Shown here in pieces: positions 6,187-10,512 of a DNA stretch of 10,512 nucleotides. The stretch's first letter is position 1. The number at the start of each line of letters is the position of its first letter. The notes under the pieces are model-generated. The model had not been told where the DNA came from, ran no database searches, and was given only the letters and a program-made list of their open reading frames with translations. The position numbers were made by a program, and so were the translations under genes. This stretch comes from Candidatus Woesearchaeota archaeon (lineage in GTDB: Archaea > Nanobdellota > Nanobdellia > Woesearchaeales > JACQNA01). The stretch lies in contig JACQNA010000096.1 in the NCBI GenBank assembly GCA_016203335.1, forward strand, positions 1-10,512. The letters run 5' to 3'.

Positions 6187-6708
6187 ATGGCAAAGTCGCA
6201 TGCTGCTGGCTGGGCCTCGGATGCCCCGACGCCTGCCCAGATCAAAGAGCTGTTTGCCCAGATTGAAAGTGGGCGGATTACCAAGCAGAGGCTTCAGCGG
6301 GTGCTGCGCGGGAACTCGGAAGTAAGAATATCTGTCCTACCCTACCGTAAAGGGATGAAGCTTGGTCTATATGACAACAGCCATCTCCAGCAGAAATCTG
6401 TTGTCGTAACCAGGGTTGTGGACATCACGGATCTGTGCCCCAAGGCGGAATCTCTGGCCCTTCTCCTGTTTGCCCGGACCGTAAATGGGTACATTGTTCA
6501 GCTCCGTGATGCAGGTGAAAATGCCGAAGACAGAGGCGGGACTCACTTCCACTATCAGGGGCTGAGAAACGATCAGCTTGCTGCTGATGATATCTTCAAA
6601 CACATTGCCGTAGACTGGTGGGGCATCAGCCCGAAACAGCTGGCGCAGGTAATCTTCGAGTATGCCCCGCCTGATTTGCGAGCATTCCAGCCCGGAATCG
6701 ATGGCTGA
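6187..6708 (+). CDS. Soluble protein of unknown function, 173 aa
   Basis: AAGGAGGTG at 6174-6182 is one of the best ribosome binding sites in the window and fixes the start. Residues 10-41 (SDAPTPAQIKELFAQIESGR plus ITKQRLQRVLRG) form a compact helical element. I have the impression that similar N-termini recur in proteins of metagenomic small-genome lineages and their viruses, but I cannot confirm that here. Residues 45-100 are beta-rich (VRISVLPY, LGLYDN, SVVVTRVVDI). A second part carries aromatic and acidic residues (THFHYQGL, AVDWWGI). No catalytic motif recognised. Confidence 0.75.
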   Translation: MAKSHAAGWASDAPTPAQIKELFAQIESGRITKQRLQRVLRGNSEVRISVLPYRKGMKLGLYDNSHLQQKSVVVTRVVDITDLCPKAESLALLLFARTVNGYIVQLRDAGENAEDRGGTHFHYQGLRNDQLAADDIFKHIAVDWWGISPKQLAQVIFEYAPPDLRAFQPGIDG

Positions 6709-6741
6709 ATAGCGGGCATTTTATCGGAAAGGAGATTCTCC

Positions 6742-6768
6742 ATGTCCCGCTCACCGCCGCATTGGTGA
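6742..6768 (+). CDS. 8-codon ORF with strong ribosome binding site; frame continues past an in-frame TGA
   Basis: GGAAAGGAG (6726-6734) is 7 nt before an ATG that opens MSRSPPHW and then meets TGA at 6766-6768. The same frame stays open for 39 further codons (DTQDTSQWRGEKNKTAGGWR onward) to TAA at 6886-6888, with a plausible hydrophilic composition. The options are a minigene, a gene of about 47 codons broken by a nonsense change (for example TGG to TGA), or readthrough. Other genes in the window end with TGA, so general TGA recoding is unlikely. Confidence 0.3.
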   Translation: MSRSPPHW

Positions 6769-6985
6769 GATACACAAGATACATCTCAATGGCGTGGTGA
6801 AAAGAACAAAACAGCTGGCGGCTGGCGCGATTCCGTTACGGGCAAAGGGTTCGGGCGAGACAACGAAAGGAAAAGGCCCGTCAAATAACCCAAAAAAACA
6901 ATGCCTGCTGGGAATATCGGGAACACCATTCCCGTTCGCCGCCGCCAGCCTTGTTGTGCACTTCAACACTCAAGAAGGAGACGAT

Positions 6986-7249
6986 ATGGGTAACAAATAC
7001 CGGAAGGCGTTCCGCGCGGTTGCAGAGATGATAAGCGTGGATGCAAAAGATGTGGAGGGTGCAGTGAATGTTCAGCGAATGGGAACCGGAGCAACGCGAG
7101 ATGAAATCGTCTGCGCGGCAACACTCTGCATCCTCAACACCCTACTGGATATCAGAGAGGAACTCTCGAGGCCCGGGCCTTCGGGGAGGGAGGAATCCGA
7201 CCACTACCGCAGACCGCTCGACAAGGAACAACGCAGGCCACCGCATTAG
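6986..7249 (+). CDS. Small protein of unknown function, 87 aa
   Basis: The frame is open from 6794, but AAGGAG (6975-6980, spacing 5) supports the ATG at 6986. Residues 1-60 are helical with regular hydrophobic spacing (KAFRAVAEMISVDAKDVEGA, IVCAATLCILNTLLDIREEL). The last 25 residues are polar, Pro/Arg/Glu-rich and probably disordered. The compact helical domain might be a small oligomerising or nucleic-acid-related protein, but there is no motif to prove this. The gene ends 7 nt before the first tRNA-like gene, so a transcript probably runs into it. Confidence 0.65.
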   Translation: MGNKYRKAFRAVAEMISVDAKDVEGAVNVQRMGTGATRDEIVCAATLCILNTLLDIREELSRPGPSGREESDHYRRPLDKEQRRPPH

Positions 7250-7256
7250 CCCACGG

Positions 7257-7325
7257 ACCCCGGTAGCTCAATTGACCAGAGCACTCCAAAACTGGGAGTT
7301 GCAGGTTCGAATCCTGCCCGGGGAG
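7257..7325 (+). tRNA. Degenerate tRNA-like gene (closest to tRNA-Trp)
   Basis: The acceptor arms (ACCCCGG / CCGGGGA, first pair A-A mismatched), D arm (GCTC/GAGC) and T arm (GCAGG-TTCGAAT-CCTGC) are all present. The total is 69 nt, short for a tRNA. Two readings of the middle exist. (1) Stem ACTCC/GGAGT with loop AAAACTG leaves a one-base variable region and no U33. (2) The segment CTCCAAA-ACTGG-GAGTT matches a Trp anticodon loop (CCA), 3' stem and variable loop, in which case five bases of the 5' anticodon stem are missing. A1 and G73 are typical of bacterial tRNA-Trp. CCA is not encoded. It may be a pseudogene, an altered viral tRNA, or a tRNA-like RNA. Confidence 0.6.
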
Positions 7326-7368
7326 CAAGATGCACATGGGGTGCATCGTAAAGAGGAAAGGGGCGCCT

Positions 7369-7493
7369 ATGCTACACTCCAGTCATGGGCTCTCGCCTCC
7401 TGGCCCGATGTGGTCGAAGAAGATGAGGACCATATCGAAGTCCGGGAACAAGACGGGGACCTGATGACAGTATGTGCCATGGGCAAGTCATGA
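7369..7493 (+). pseudogene. Small acidic ORF between the tRNAs, start and coding frame disagree
   Basis: The ATG at 7369 has a good purine-rich site just upstream (AGGAAAGGGG), but its frame gives a poorly composed 31-codon product ending at 7464. A different frame over the same bases has strongly coding-like codons and an acidic product (SWALASWPDVVEEDEDHIEV, then REQDGDLMTVCAMGKS) ending at TGA 7491-7493. That frame has only a GTG at 7341 with no ribosome binding site at proper distance. One missing base soon after 7369 would join the two. I read this as a frameshifted gene of about 42 aa, or a 50-aa GTG-started gene. Function unknown. Confidence 0.3.
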
Positions 7494-7511
7494 TGCTGTG
7501 ACCTTGTCCAG

Positions 7512-7551
7512 CAGACCCTGCCGTGCAACCCCAAGCACAAAGCAGGGTCTG
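7512..7551 (+). other. Strong hairpin immediately 5' of the second tRNA gene
   Basis: CAGACCCTGC (7512-7521) is the perfect inverted repeat of GCAGGGTCTG (7542-7551), a 10-bp stem. Within the loop, GTGC (7523-7526) pairs with GCAC (7535-7538), leaving an AACCCCAA tip. The structure ends 1 nt before the first base of the tRNA at 7553. No T-run follows, so it is not a standard intrinsic terminator. It could be a processing element, a transcription pause, or a recombination-site arm. Confidence 0.65.
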
Positions 7552-7552
7552 T

Positions 7553-7624
7553 GCGGGCGTAGCTCAGTGGCAGAGCGTTTCCTGGCTCAGGAAAATATCG
7601 CAGGTTCGATCCCTGCCGCCCGCG
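7553..7624 (+). tRNA. tRNA gene with Gly-like body and abnormal anticodon loop
   Basis: All four stems pair fully: acceptor GCGGGCG/CGCCCGC, D stem GCTC/GAGC, anticodon stem TTTCC/GGAAA, T stem GCAGG/CCTGC with loop TTCGATC. The variable loop is five bases (ATATC). The body looks like a tRNA-Gly, but the seven-base anticodon loop is TGGCTCA. Position 33 is G instead of the universal U, and 34-36 would read GCU (a Ser anticodon) on a body without the long variable arm of tRNA-Ser. The amino acid cannot be assigned. CCA is not encoded. Its 3' end is repeated twice downstream (8231-8258, 8916-8943) around toxin-antitoxin genes, so it may be the integration target of those cassettes. Confidence 0.75.
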
Positions 7625-7625
7625 C
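7600..7625 (+). repeat. tRNA 3'-end repeat R1 (inside the intact tRNA)
   Basis: This is the T arm plus 3' acceptor strand of the tRNA. Bases 7603-7625 (23 bp) are identical to 8921-8943 in R3. It is the upstream border of toxin-antitoxin cassette 1. It is followed by a CGAA...AGG linker and a TATA box, like R2. Confidence 0.8.
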
Positions 7626-7636
7626 GAAGCGCAAGG

Positions 7637-7644
7637 CTTATATA
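7637..7644 (+). promoter_or_regulatory. TATA-box-like element before toxin-antitoxin cassette 1
   Basis: CTTATATA lies 42 nt before the TTG start at 7679. An archaeal start site about 25 nt downstream would give a leader of roughly 10-15 nt that still includes AGGTG (7669-7673). The element matches TTTATATA at 8265 in sequence and in its position just after a tRNA 3' end. Confidence 0.5.
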
Positions 7645-7678
7645 CTTATTGTACATACGAGTATTTACAGGTGTTACA

Positions 7679-7879
7679 TTGGCACTGCTGTTCAGCAAAC
7701 ATGCGCGGGAGCAAATGGTCGTCCGGGGAATATCAGAAGCGGAGATTGAGGAGGCGATCGCGCGGGGATCAAAGGCGCTGCAAAACCCCGGTAAGCTGTT
7801 GTATTATTACCGGTACTTTTGCGTGGTTGCCAGGAAGATAAAGGATGATCACTTCATTATAACGGTGAAGCCAAGGTGA
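7679..7879 (+). CDS. DUF4258 family protein, probable toxin, 66 aa
   Basis: The protein shows the DUF4258 pattern: an N-terminal FSKHAREQMVVRGISEAEIE, with the His followed by RM/QM-like residues and RGIS, a central variable part (GKLLYYYRYFCVVARK), and a closing DDHFIITVKPR strand. Members are small RelE-like proteins usually paired with a DNA-binding antitoxin, as here: the next gene starts 4 nt after this stop. I choose TTG at 7679 because AGGTG is 5 nt upstream and the family usually starts just before FSKHA. The open frame extends back into the tRNA gene, which is not credible as coding. Probable activity is inhibition of translation or RNA cleavage. That is inferred from the fold family only. 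Confidence 0.75.
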   Translation: MALLFSKHAREQMVVRGISEAEIEEAIARGSKALQNPGKLLYYYRYFCVVARKIKDDHFIITVKPR

Positions 7880-7883
7880 GACT

Positions 7884-8216
7884 ATGAAATGTCCAATCTG
7901 CGGGAAGGGGAATCTAAAGAAGGCAGCCATAGAGGAGCACATGTTCGGCGTGTATCTGGGCAAGTTCCCGGCAAGCGTATGCTCCGTATGCAATGAATCG
8001 TTTACTGATGAGGAAGCTACCAGGAAAATAGAGGCAGCTGCAAAGCAGAAAGGGATTTGGAATCTGGGCGTGAAGACGAAAATAACCCGGACAGGCAATT
8101 CGTTGGCGGTGCGCATCCCCAAGCCGATTGCCGACTATCTCCAACTGAAAGAGGGCGAAGAGGCCTACATCCACCCGGAAAAGAATCGGCTGGTCGTTGA
8201 AGCAAGAGCGGCATAA
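7884..8216 (+). CDS. YgiT-type zinc finger / SpoVT-AbrB fusion antitoxin, 110 aa
   Basis: Residues 1-40 hold a two-knuckle zinc finger of the YgiT/MqsA N-terminal type: CPICGKG (Cys3, Cys6) and CSVCNESF (Cys33, Cys36). Residues about 60-107 form a SpoVT/AbrB swapped-hairpin DNA-binding domain (TKITRTGNSLAVRIPKPIAD, then LQLKEGEEAYIHPEKNRLVV). This is the domain found in MazE-like antitoxins. The gene overlaps the regulatory AAGGTGAG of the toxin end and starts 4 nt after it, so the two are one operon with toxin first. It likely neutralises the DUF4258 protein through the zinc-finger part and represses the operon through the AbrB part. Frequent ATA and AGG codons differ from most neighbours and suggest transfer. 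Confidence 0.85.
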   Translation: MKCPICGKGNLKKAAIEEHMFGVYLGKFPASVCSVCNESFTDEEATRKIEAAAKQKGIWNLGVKTKITRTGNSLAVRIPKPIADYLQLKEGEEAYIHPEKNRLVVEARAA

Positions 8217-8230
8217 GGGAACTCTTTTTG

Positions 8231-8258
8231 CCGCGGGTTCAAATCCTGCCGCCCGCAC
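8231..8258 (+). repeat. tRNA 3'-end repeat R2 (orphan), between the two toxin-antitoxin cassettes
   Basis: T stem GCGGG/CCTGC (one G-T pair), loop TTCAAAT and the full acceptor strand CGCCCGC are present without any 5' half. It begins 14 nt after the stop of the zinc-finger/AbrB antitoxin and is followed by CGAAAGG and TTTATATA. It shares CCGCGGGTTC with R3 at its left end. It fits an attachment-site remnant between two serial insertions. Confidence 0.8.
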
Positions 8259-8264
8259 GAAAGG

Positions 8265-8272
8265 TTTATATA
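8265..8272 (+). promoter_or_regulatory. Archaeal-type TATA box before vapB
   Basis: TTTATATA is centred 27 nt upstream of the vapB ATG, the usual archaeal TATA-to-start distance. This predicts a leaderless transcript beginning at or next to the ATG. There is no Shine-Dalgarno sequence before this start, unlike nearly every other gene here. The box lies 9 nt after the acceptor end of R2. Confidence 0.6.
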
Positions 8273-8295
8273 GCAGTGCACAGGCCAGTCTGTGC

Positions 8296-8529
8296 ATGGC
8301 CACCAAGACGATATCATTGATGGATGATGCATACGACCTTCTGGCGCGGAACAAGCAGAGGGGTGAAAGCTTCTCGCAGATAATCAGGAGAATGGTGGGC
8401 AAGCAGCAGGATATCATGCAGTTTGCCGGCGCGTGGAGGGATGTGGATACCGAGCGCATAAAGAAAGGGCTCGCATCGCTCCGGGCAAAATCCACAAGGG
8501 ATGTGCTGCATGATCTGCGTGGACTCTGA
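8296..8529 (+). CDS. vapB: VapB-type antitoxin (DUF217/UPF0330 family), 77 aa
   Basis: The N-terminus MATKTISLMDDAYDLLARNK, then GESFSQIIRRMV, is the typical beginning of the archaeal-rich VapB family, a ribbon-helix-helix-like DNA-binding region. The C-terminal part (FAGAWRDVDTERIKKGLASL) is the helical toxin-binding tail. Length 77 aa is normal. The ATG at 8296 is chosen because the TATA box sits 27 nt upstream and the family motif begins here; the open frame upstream runs through R2. The gene overlaps vapC by 20 nt, so the pair is co-translated. It neutralises VapC and probably represses the operon. Confidence 0.85.
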   Translation: MATKTISLMDDAYDLLARNKQRGESFSQIIRRMVGKQQDIMQFAGAWRDVDTERIKKGLASLRAKSTRDVLHDLRGL

Positions 8530-8896
8530 TTGCATCATTGACTTCCTGAAGGGGAAAGAGGATGCGATACAGATGCTCAGCCGGCATACTGATGCCATCG
8601 CAACAACAGAAATTAACATCTTTGAAGTGCTGCTGGGAACACATCTTTATGGAACAAGCAAACAGGAAGGGCAAGCTGCTCTCCGGCTGCTCGATTCCAT
8701 GGAAATCCTCCACGGCCGAGGATGGGGAAAGCAGGCAGCATCCCTTTTCGCATCACTGGTCAAACAGGGAAAAGGCATTAACCACAACGATTGCCTGATA
8801 GCAGCGATCATGTTGGCAAACAATTGCGATACTATCATTACCGGAAACACCAGGCACTTCTCAAGGATAAAAGGGATACGGGCAATCGGATATTAG
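8510..8896 (+). CDS. vapC: VapC toxin, PIN-domain ribonuclease, 128 aa
   Basis: This is a PIN-domain protein with its acidic metal-binding residues in place: Asp5 in MICVDSDCIIDFLKG, Glu34/Glu39 in TTEINIFEVLLG, Asp94 in NHNDCLIAAI, and the TGNTRHFSRI motif (Asn113) near the end. VapC toxins are Mg-dependent endoribonucleases. Several characterised members cut tRNAs, often in the anticodon loop, or rRNA; the target here is unknown. An ATG at 8501 is also in frame, but 8510 puts Asp5 at the usual distance from the start. The gene overlaps vapB and is followed 19 nt after its stop by the orphan tRNA 3' end R3. The protein looks complete and active. Confidence 0.9.
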   Translation: MICVDSDCIIDFLKGKEDAIQMLSRHTDAIATTEINIFEVLLGTHLYGTSKQEGQAALRLLDSMEILHGRGWGKQAASLFASLVKQGKGINHNDCLIAAIMLANNCDTIITGNTRHFSRIKGIRAIGY

Positions 8897-8915
8897 GGCA
8901 TTCTTAAAGAAGAGG

Positions 8916-8943
8916 CCGCGGGTTCGATCCCTGCCGCCCGCGC
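8916..8943 (+). repeat. tRNA 3'-end repeat R3 (orphan), downstream border of the VapBC cassette
   Basis: This is an orphan tRNA 3' end lying 19 nt after the VapC stop. Its last 23 bp are identical to R1. Unlike R1 and R2 it is not followed by a TATA box but by the leader of the NADAR gene. If cassettes insert into the tRNA 3' end, this would be the displaced original 3' end of the gene. Confidence 0.8.
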
Positions 8944-8993
8944 AACCATTCCATTTTCGCCATCAAGCGATTTCTGAGAGGAGGGCAATTTCC

Positions 8994-9446
8994 ATGGACA
9001 TCCGTTCCGGCAATGGCTGGCCAGCCGCTGCCCTGAGCAACTTTGCTCCGCACGCGTTTGTCTTCCGTGGTGTGGCAGCTGCCTCAATGGAGGGGCTTCT
9101 CCAGTCTTTTAAGGAGAAAAATTCCCAGAGGCAGGAATTCGTCTGTACGCTGGTGGGAAAAAAAGCCAAATTCACCGGCAAAAAGAAAAAGTGGTGGCGC
9201 ACCCAAACGCTCTGGTGGCAGGGTAAGCCGATCGATCGTCATTCGGACGAGTACCAGCAGATGCTTGATGAAGCCTTCCTCGCCATGTTCACGCAGAACG
9301 AGAGGGCTTCTCATGCGCTCCTGGCAACCGGCAATGCTGTGCTGACGCATCGCTTGGGTAAGGCCGATCAGTCCCAGACCGTGCTCACCAGGCAGGAATT
9401 CGTATCGCGCCTGACGAGCATCCGGGCGCAGCTCAGCGCTCGCTAA
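8994..9446 (+). CDS. NADAR domain protein (YbiA-like), 150 aa
   Basis: The protein covers a full NADAR domain. It has the SNFAPHAFVFRGV strand region (residues 15-27), the SMEGLLQSFK motif with Glu33, Gln37 and Lys40 where the family has S-x-E-h-x-x-Q-x-x-K, and a basic stretch KAKFTGKKKKWWRTQTLWW. It ends with ALLATGN...LTHRLGK, another family signature. Known members act on ADP-ribose or riboflavin intermediates, and some reverse guanosine ADP-ribosylation of DNA as antitoxins or anti-defence proteins. A short phage-type version like this could do the latter; this is inference. The start is set by GGAGGG at 8980-8985. The gene follows R3 directly, so it may have been next to the tRNA before the toxin-antitoxin cassettes arrived. 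Confidence 0.85.
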   Translation: MDIRSGNGWPAAALSNFAPHAFVFRGVAAASMEGLLQSFKEKNSQRQEFVCTLVGKKAKFTGKKKKWWRTQTLWWQGKPIDRHSDEYQQMLDEAFLAMFTQNERASHALLATGNAVLTHRLGKADQSQTVLTRQEFVSRLTSIRAQLSAR

Positions 9447-9496
9447 CTGCAACGTTCTGCAGGAAGTAAGCCCTTTGGCAAAGAAAGGAGTACCAC

Positions 9497-10114
9497 ATGG
9501 AACTCAAGAAGAGTGGCATCTTATACGTGCTGGCATACGGCTATACTTCAAACAAGCCAAGCGAAGCAAGCCTCTGCCGGTTTTTCTGGAGAATACTACT
9601 CTCCCTGCTCGTATGGATCAGTATCGGAGTGGTTTCTCTCCCGGTGTACTCCCTGGGCACTATCCTTGCATTGGTGCTCTTCGCCCAGCGGCCGGTCTCC
9701 TGGAAGAAAACAAGGTGGTATGGGAAAGGGGAACAGCCTGACAGTCCTGCTTATGACAGAGTATTCCCCTTCCAGACCATGCAGCTCTGGAGGAGAAGCG
9801 CATTAAGCCTTAGCCATATCGGCAACCCCGAAGAATTAGTCCCACCGTTACTGTACTATCTTATCGCTGCTCTAGCAGCCATGGTGATATATCTCTTCTT
9901 TTCTGTTGCTTCTTTCCTCATTCACCTTCTGGGCGGCGCTGTAAAACTGGTGATAGTACTCGTGCTTGCCAGCTGTTTCCTGCTGTGGTTTTGCCTACCC
10001 ATTTGCAGGTGGTTGCACATCGGAACTGCATGCCGTGAATTCTGGCAGCTCTTCCGCGCCTTTCTCCGGGCAAAGGCAAAGCGCCTCTGCCCTATCATCC
10101 ACTTTGTCGAGTAA
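9497..10114 (+). CDS. Multi-pass membrane protein of unknown function, 205 aa
   Basis: The start is supported by AAAGGAG at 9484-9490. Hydrophobic segments lie at about residues 32-64 (long enough for two short or one long helix), 117-140 and 150-172, giving three or four passes. The loop at 66-110 is polar. The N-terminus holds the element NKPSEASLCRFFWRILL, and the C-terminus is basic with several Cys (Cys160, 166, 170, 179, 198). No transporter or enzyme motif is recognised. It might be an envelope-modifying or superinfection-related protein, but this is only a guess from the setting. Confidence 0.75.
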   Translation: MELKKSGILYVLAYGYTSNKPSEASLCRFFWRILLSLLVWISIGVVSLPVYSLGTILALVLFAQRPVSWKKTRWYGKGEQPDSPAYDRVFPFQTMQLWRRSALSLSHIGNPEELVPPLLYYLIAALAAMVIYLFFSVASFLIHLLGGAVKLVIVLVLASCFLLWFCLPICRWLHIGTACREFWQLFRAFLRAKAKRLCPIIHFVE

Positions 10115-10228
10115 GAGAACAACCGGCATGGGCTCATGTTGATCCTGTATGGTTTTCCTGGTGACGGGGGAGTGGGCCCGTGCTTGTTTTGTTAACCAAA
10201 AAGAAGGAACACAGAAAGGAGTCGAGCC

Positions 10229-10429
10229 ATGAAGCTCATCGTTGTTCTCATCGCGCTGGTTGCCGCTTTCGTCATCCACGACATCTGGGTGGACGAATTC
10301 ACATGGCACGACGCCAGCGTCGTGGGCTTTGCCCTGCTGCTGTTGGGCGCCGCATTTCTTTTCGCCAGGAAGGAAAGACGATACGCACCTCGGCGCAAGC
10401 AGGCTTCCGGAACAACGCCCATCGAGTAA
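10229..10429 (+). CDS. Small two-pass membrane protein, 66 aa
   Basis: AAAGGAG at 10215-10221 is 7 nt before the ATG. Residues 2-18 (KLIVVLIALVAAFVIHD) and about 31-46 (VVGFALLLLGAAFLFAR) are hydrophobic, joined by an acidic/aromatic loop (IWVDEFTWHDA). The tail is strongly basic (RKERRYAPRRKQ) and therefore probably cytoplasmic, with both ends inside. The size and layout would suit a small holin-like or membrane-regulatory protein, but no family is recognised. The 114-nt leader shows no clear terminator. Confidence 0.65.
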   Translation: MKLIVVLIALVAAFVIHDIWVDEFTWHDASVVGFALLLLGAAFLFARKERRYAPRRKQASGTTPIE

Positions 10430-10499
10430 GCGAGCCGCAACTGTGGGCTGGCTGCGTGGCACACCCGAACAACCCCATTAACCAGAAAGGAACCAAGCG

Positions 10500-10512
10500 A
10501 TGCAAGCAACGC
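10500..10512 (+). CDS. Start of a further gene (cut by window end)
   Basis: AGAAAGGA at 10484-10491 is followed after 8 nt by ATG-CAA-GCA-ACG at the window edge. The leader resembles those of the other genes (A/C-rich, CCCATTAACCAGAAAGGA). Only four codons are visible, so nothing can be said of the product. Confidence 0.55.

Noticed and set aside
5821..6201. 126-aa minus-strand hydrophobic frame
   Set aside because: It has the look of a membrane protein and decent codons (AVLAVVVAIVLWALNE), but there is no Shine-Dalgarno start, it overlaps the start of the 6187 gene, and all other genes are on the + strand. At most it is a relic.
5314..6768. General recoding of TGA as a sense codon
   Set aside because: In-frame TGA codons in two small frames looked suggestive, but most well-supported genes here end in TGA and encode Trp with TGG, so recoding is not needed.

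Overview
The window is a one-directional string of about twenty small genes, all on the + strand. Most have their own purine-rich Shine-Dalgarno site (AAAGGAG or GAGG types) 5-10 nt before the start and a 50-110 nt leader. Almost no housekeeping function is recognisable. This layout (tiny orphan proteins, short signal-peptide or single-membrane-segment proteins, very small ORFs with strong ribosome binding sites, tRNA-like genes inside the gene string, a NADAR protein) resembles the accessory region of a large virus or other mobile replicon more than a cellular chromosome. The host cannot be fixed from the sequence. Ribosome binding sites are strong everywhere, but the two toxin-antitoxin units at 7.6-8.9 kb have archaeal-looking TATA boxes, so an archaeal host or recent traffic with archaea is plausible. 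This is inference.

Layout. 1-2420: the tail of an unknown gene, then three small proteins (one single-pass, one two-pass, one soluble), then a protein made of ten exact 8-residue repeats with one cysteine each (probable beta-solenoid). 2421-3650: a 19-codon ORF with an excellent ribosome binding site, an aromatic-rich orphan, and a frameshifted gene interrupted at a seven-C tract. 3650-5675: two probable exported proteins, a 72-aa protein with a twin CX3C pattern, two doubtful mini-ORFs, and a 78-aa membrane-anchored protein. 5676-6186: an A/C-rich stretch with little credible coding, holding two copies of a 26-bp repeat that each encode a five-codon ORF behind a Shine-Dalgarno site. 6187-7249: two orphans with a short ORF between them. 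7250-7625: two tRNA-like genes, both lacking the universal U33, and a strong hairpin directly 5' of the second.

7600-8943 is the most interesting part. The second tRNA gene (Gly-like body) is followed by a DUF4258 toxin plus a zinc-finger/AbrB antitoxin, then a loose copy of the tRNA 3' end, then VapB-VapC, then another loose copy of the tRNA 3' end. Both toxin-antitoxin units therefore sit between tRNA 3' ends. In both, a similar linker and a TATA box follow the upstream tRNA end. This looks like serial capture of small toxin-antitoxin cassettes at a tRNA gene, with no recombinase inside the cassettes.

8944-10512: a NADAR-family protein (ADP-ribose chemistry), a multi-pass membrane protein, a 66-aa two-pass membrane protein and the first codons of another gene. 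Read together, the 7.2-9.5 kb part looks like a conflict or persistence island: altered tRNAs, a likely RNase toxin (VapC), a second toxin-antitoxin pair, and an ADP-ribosyl-processing protein. The rest is mostly unassigned.
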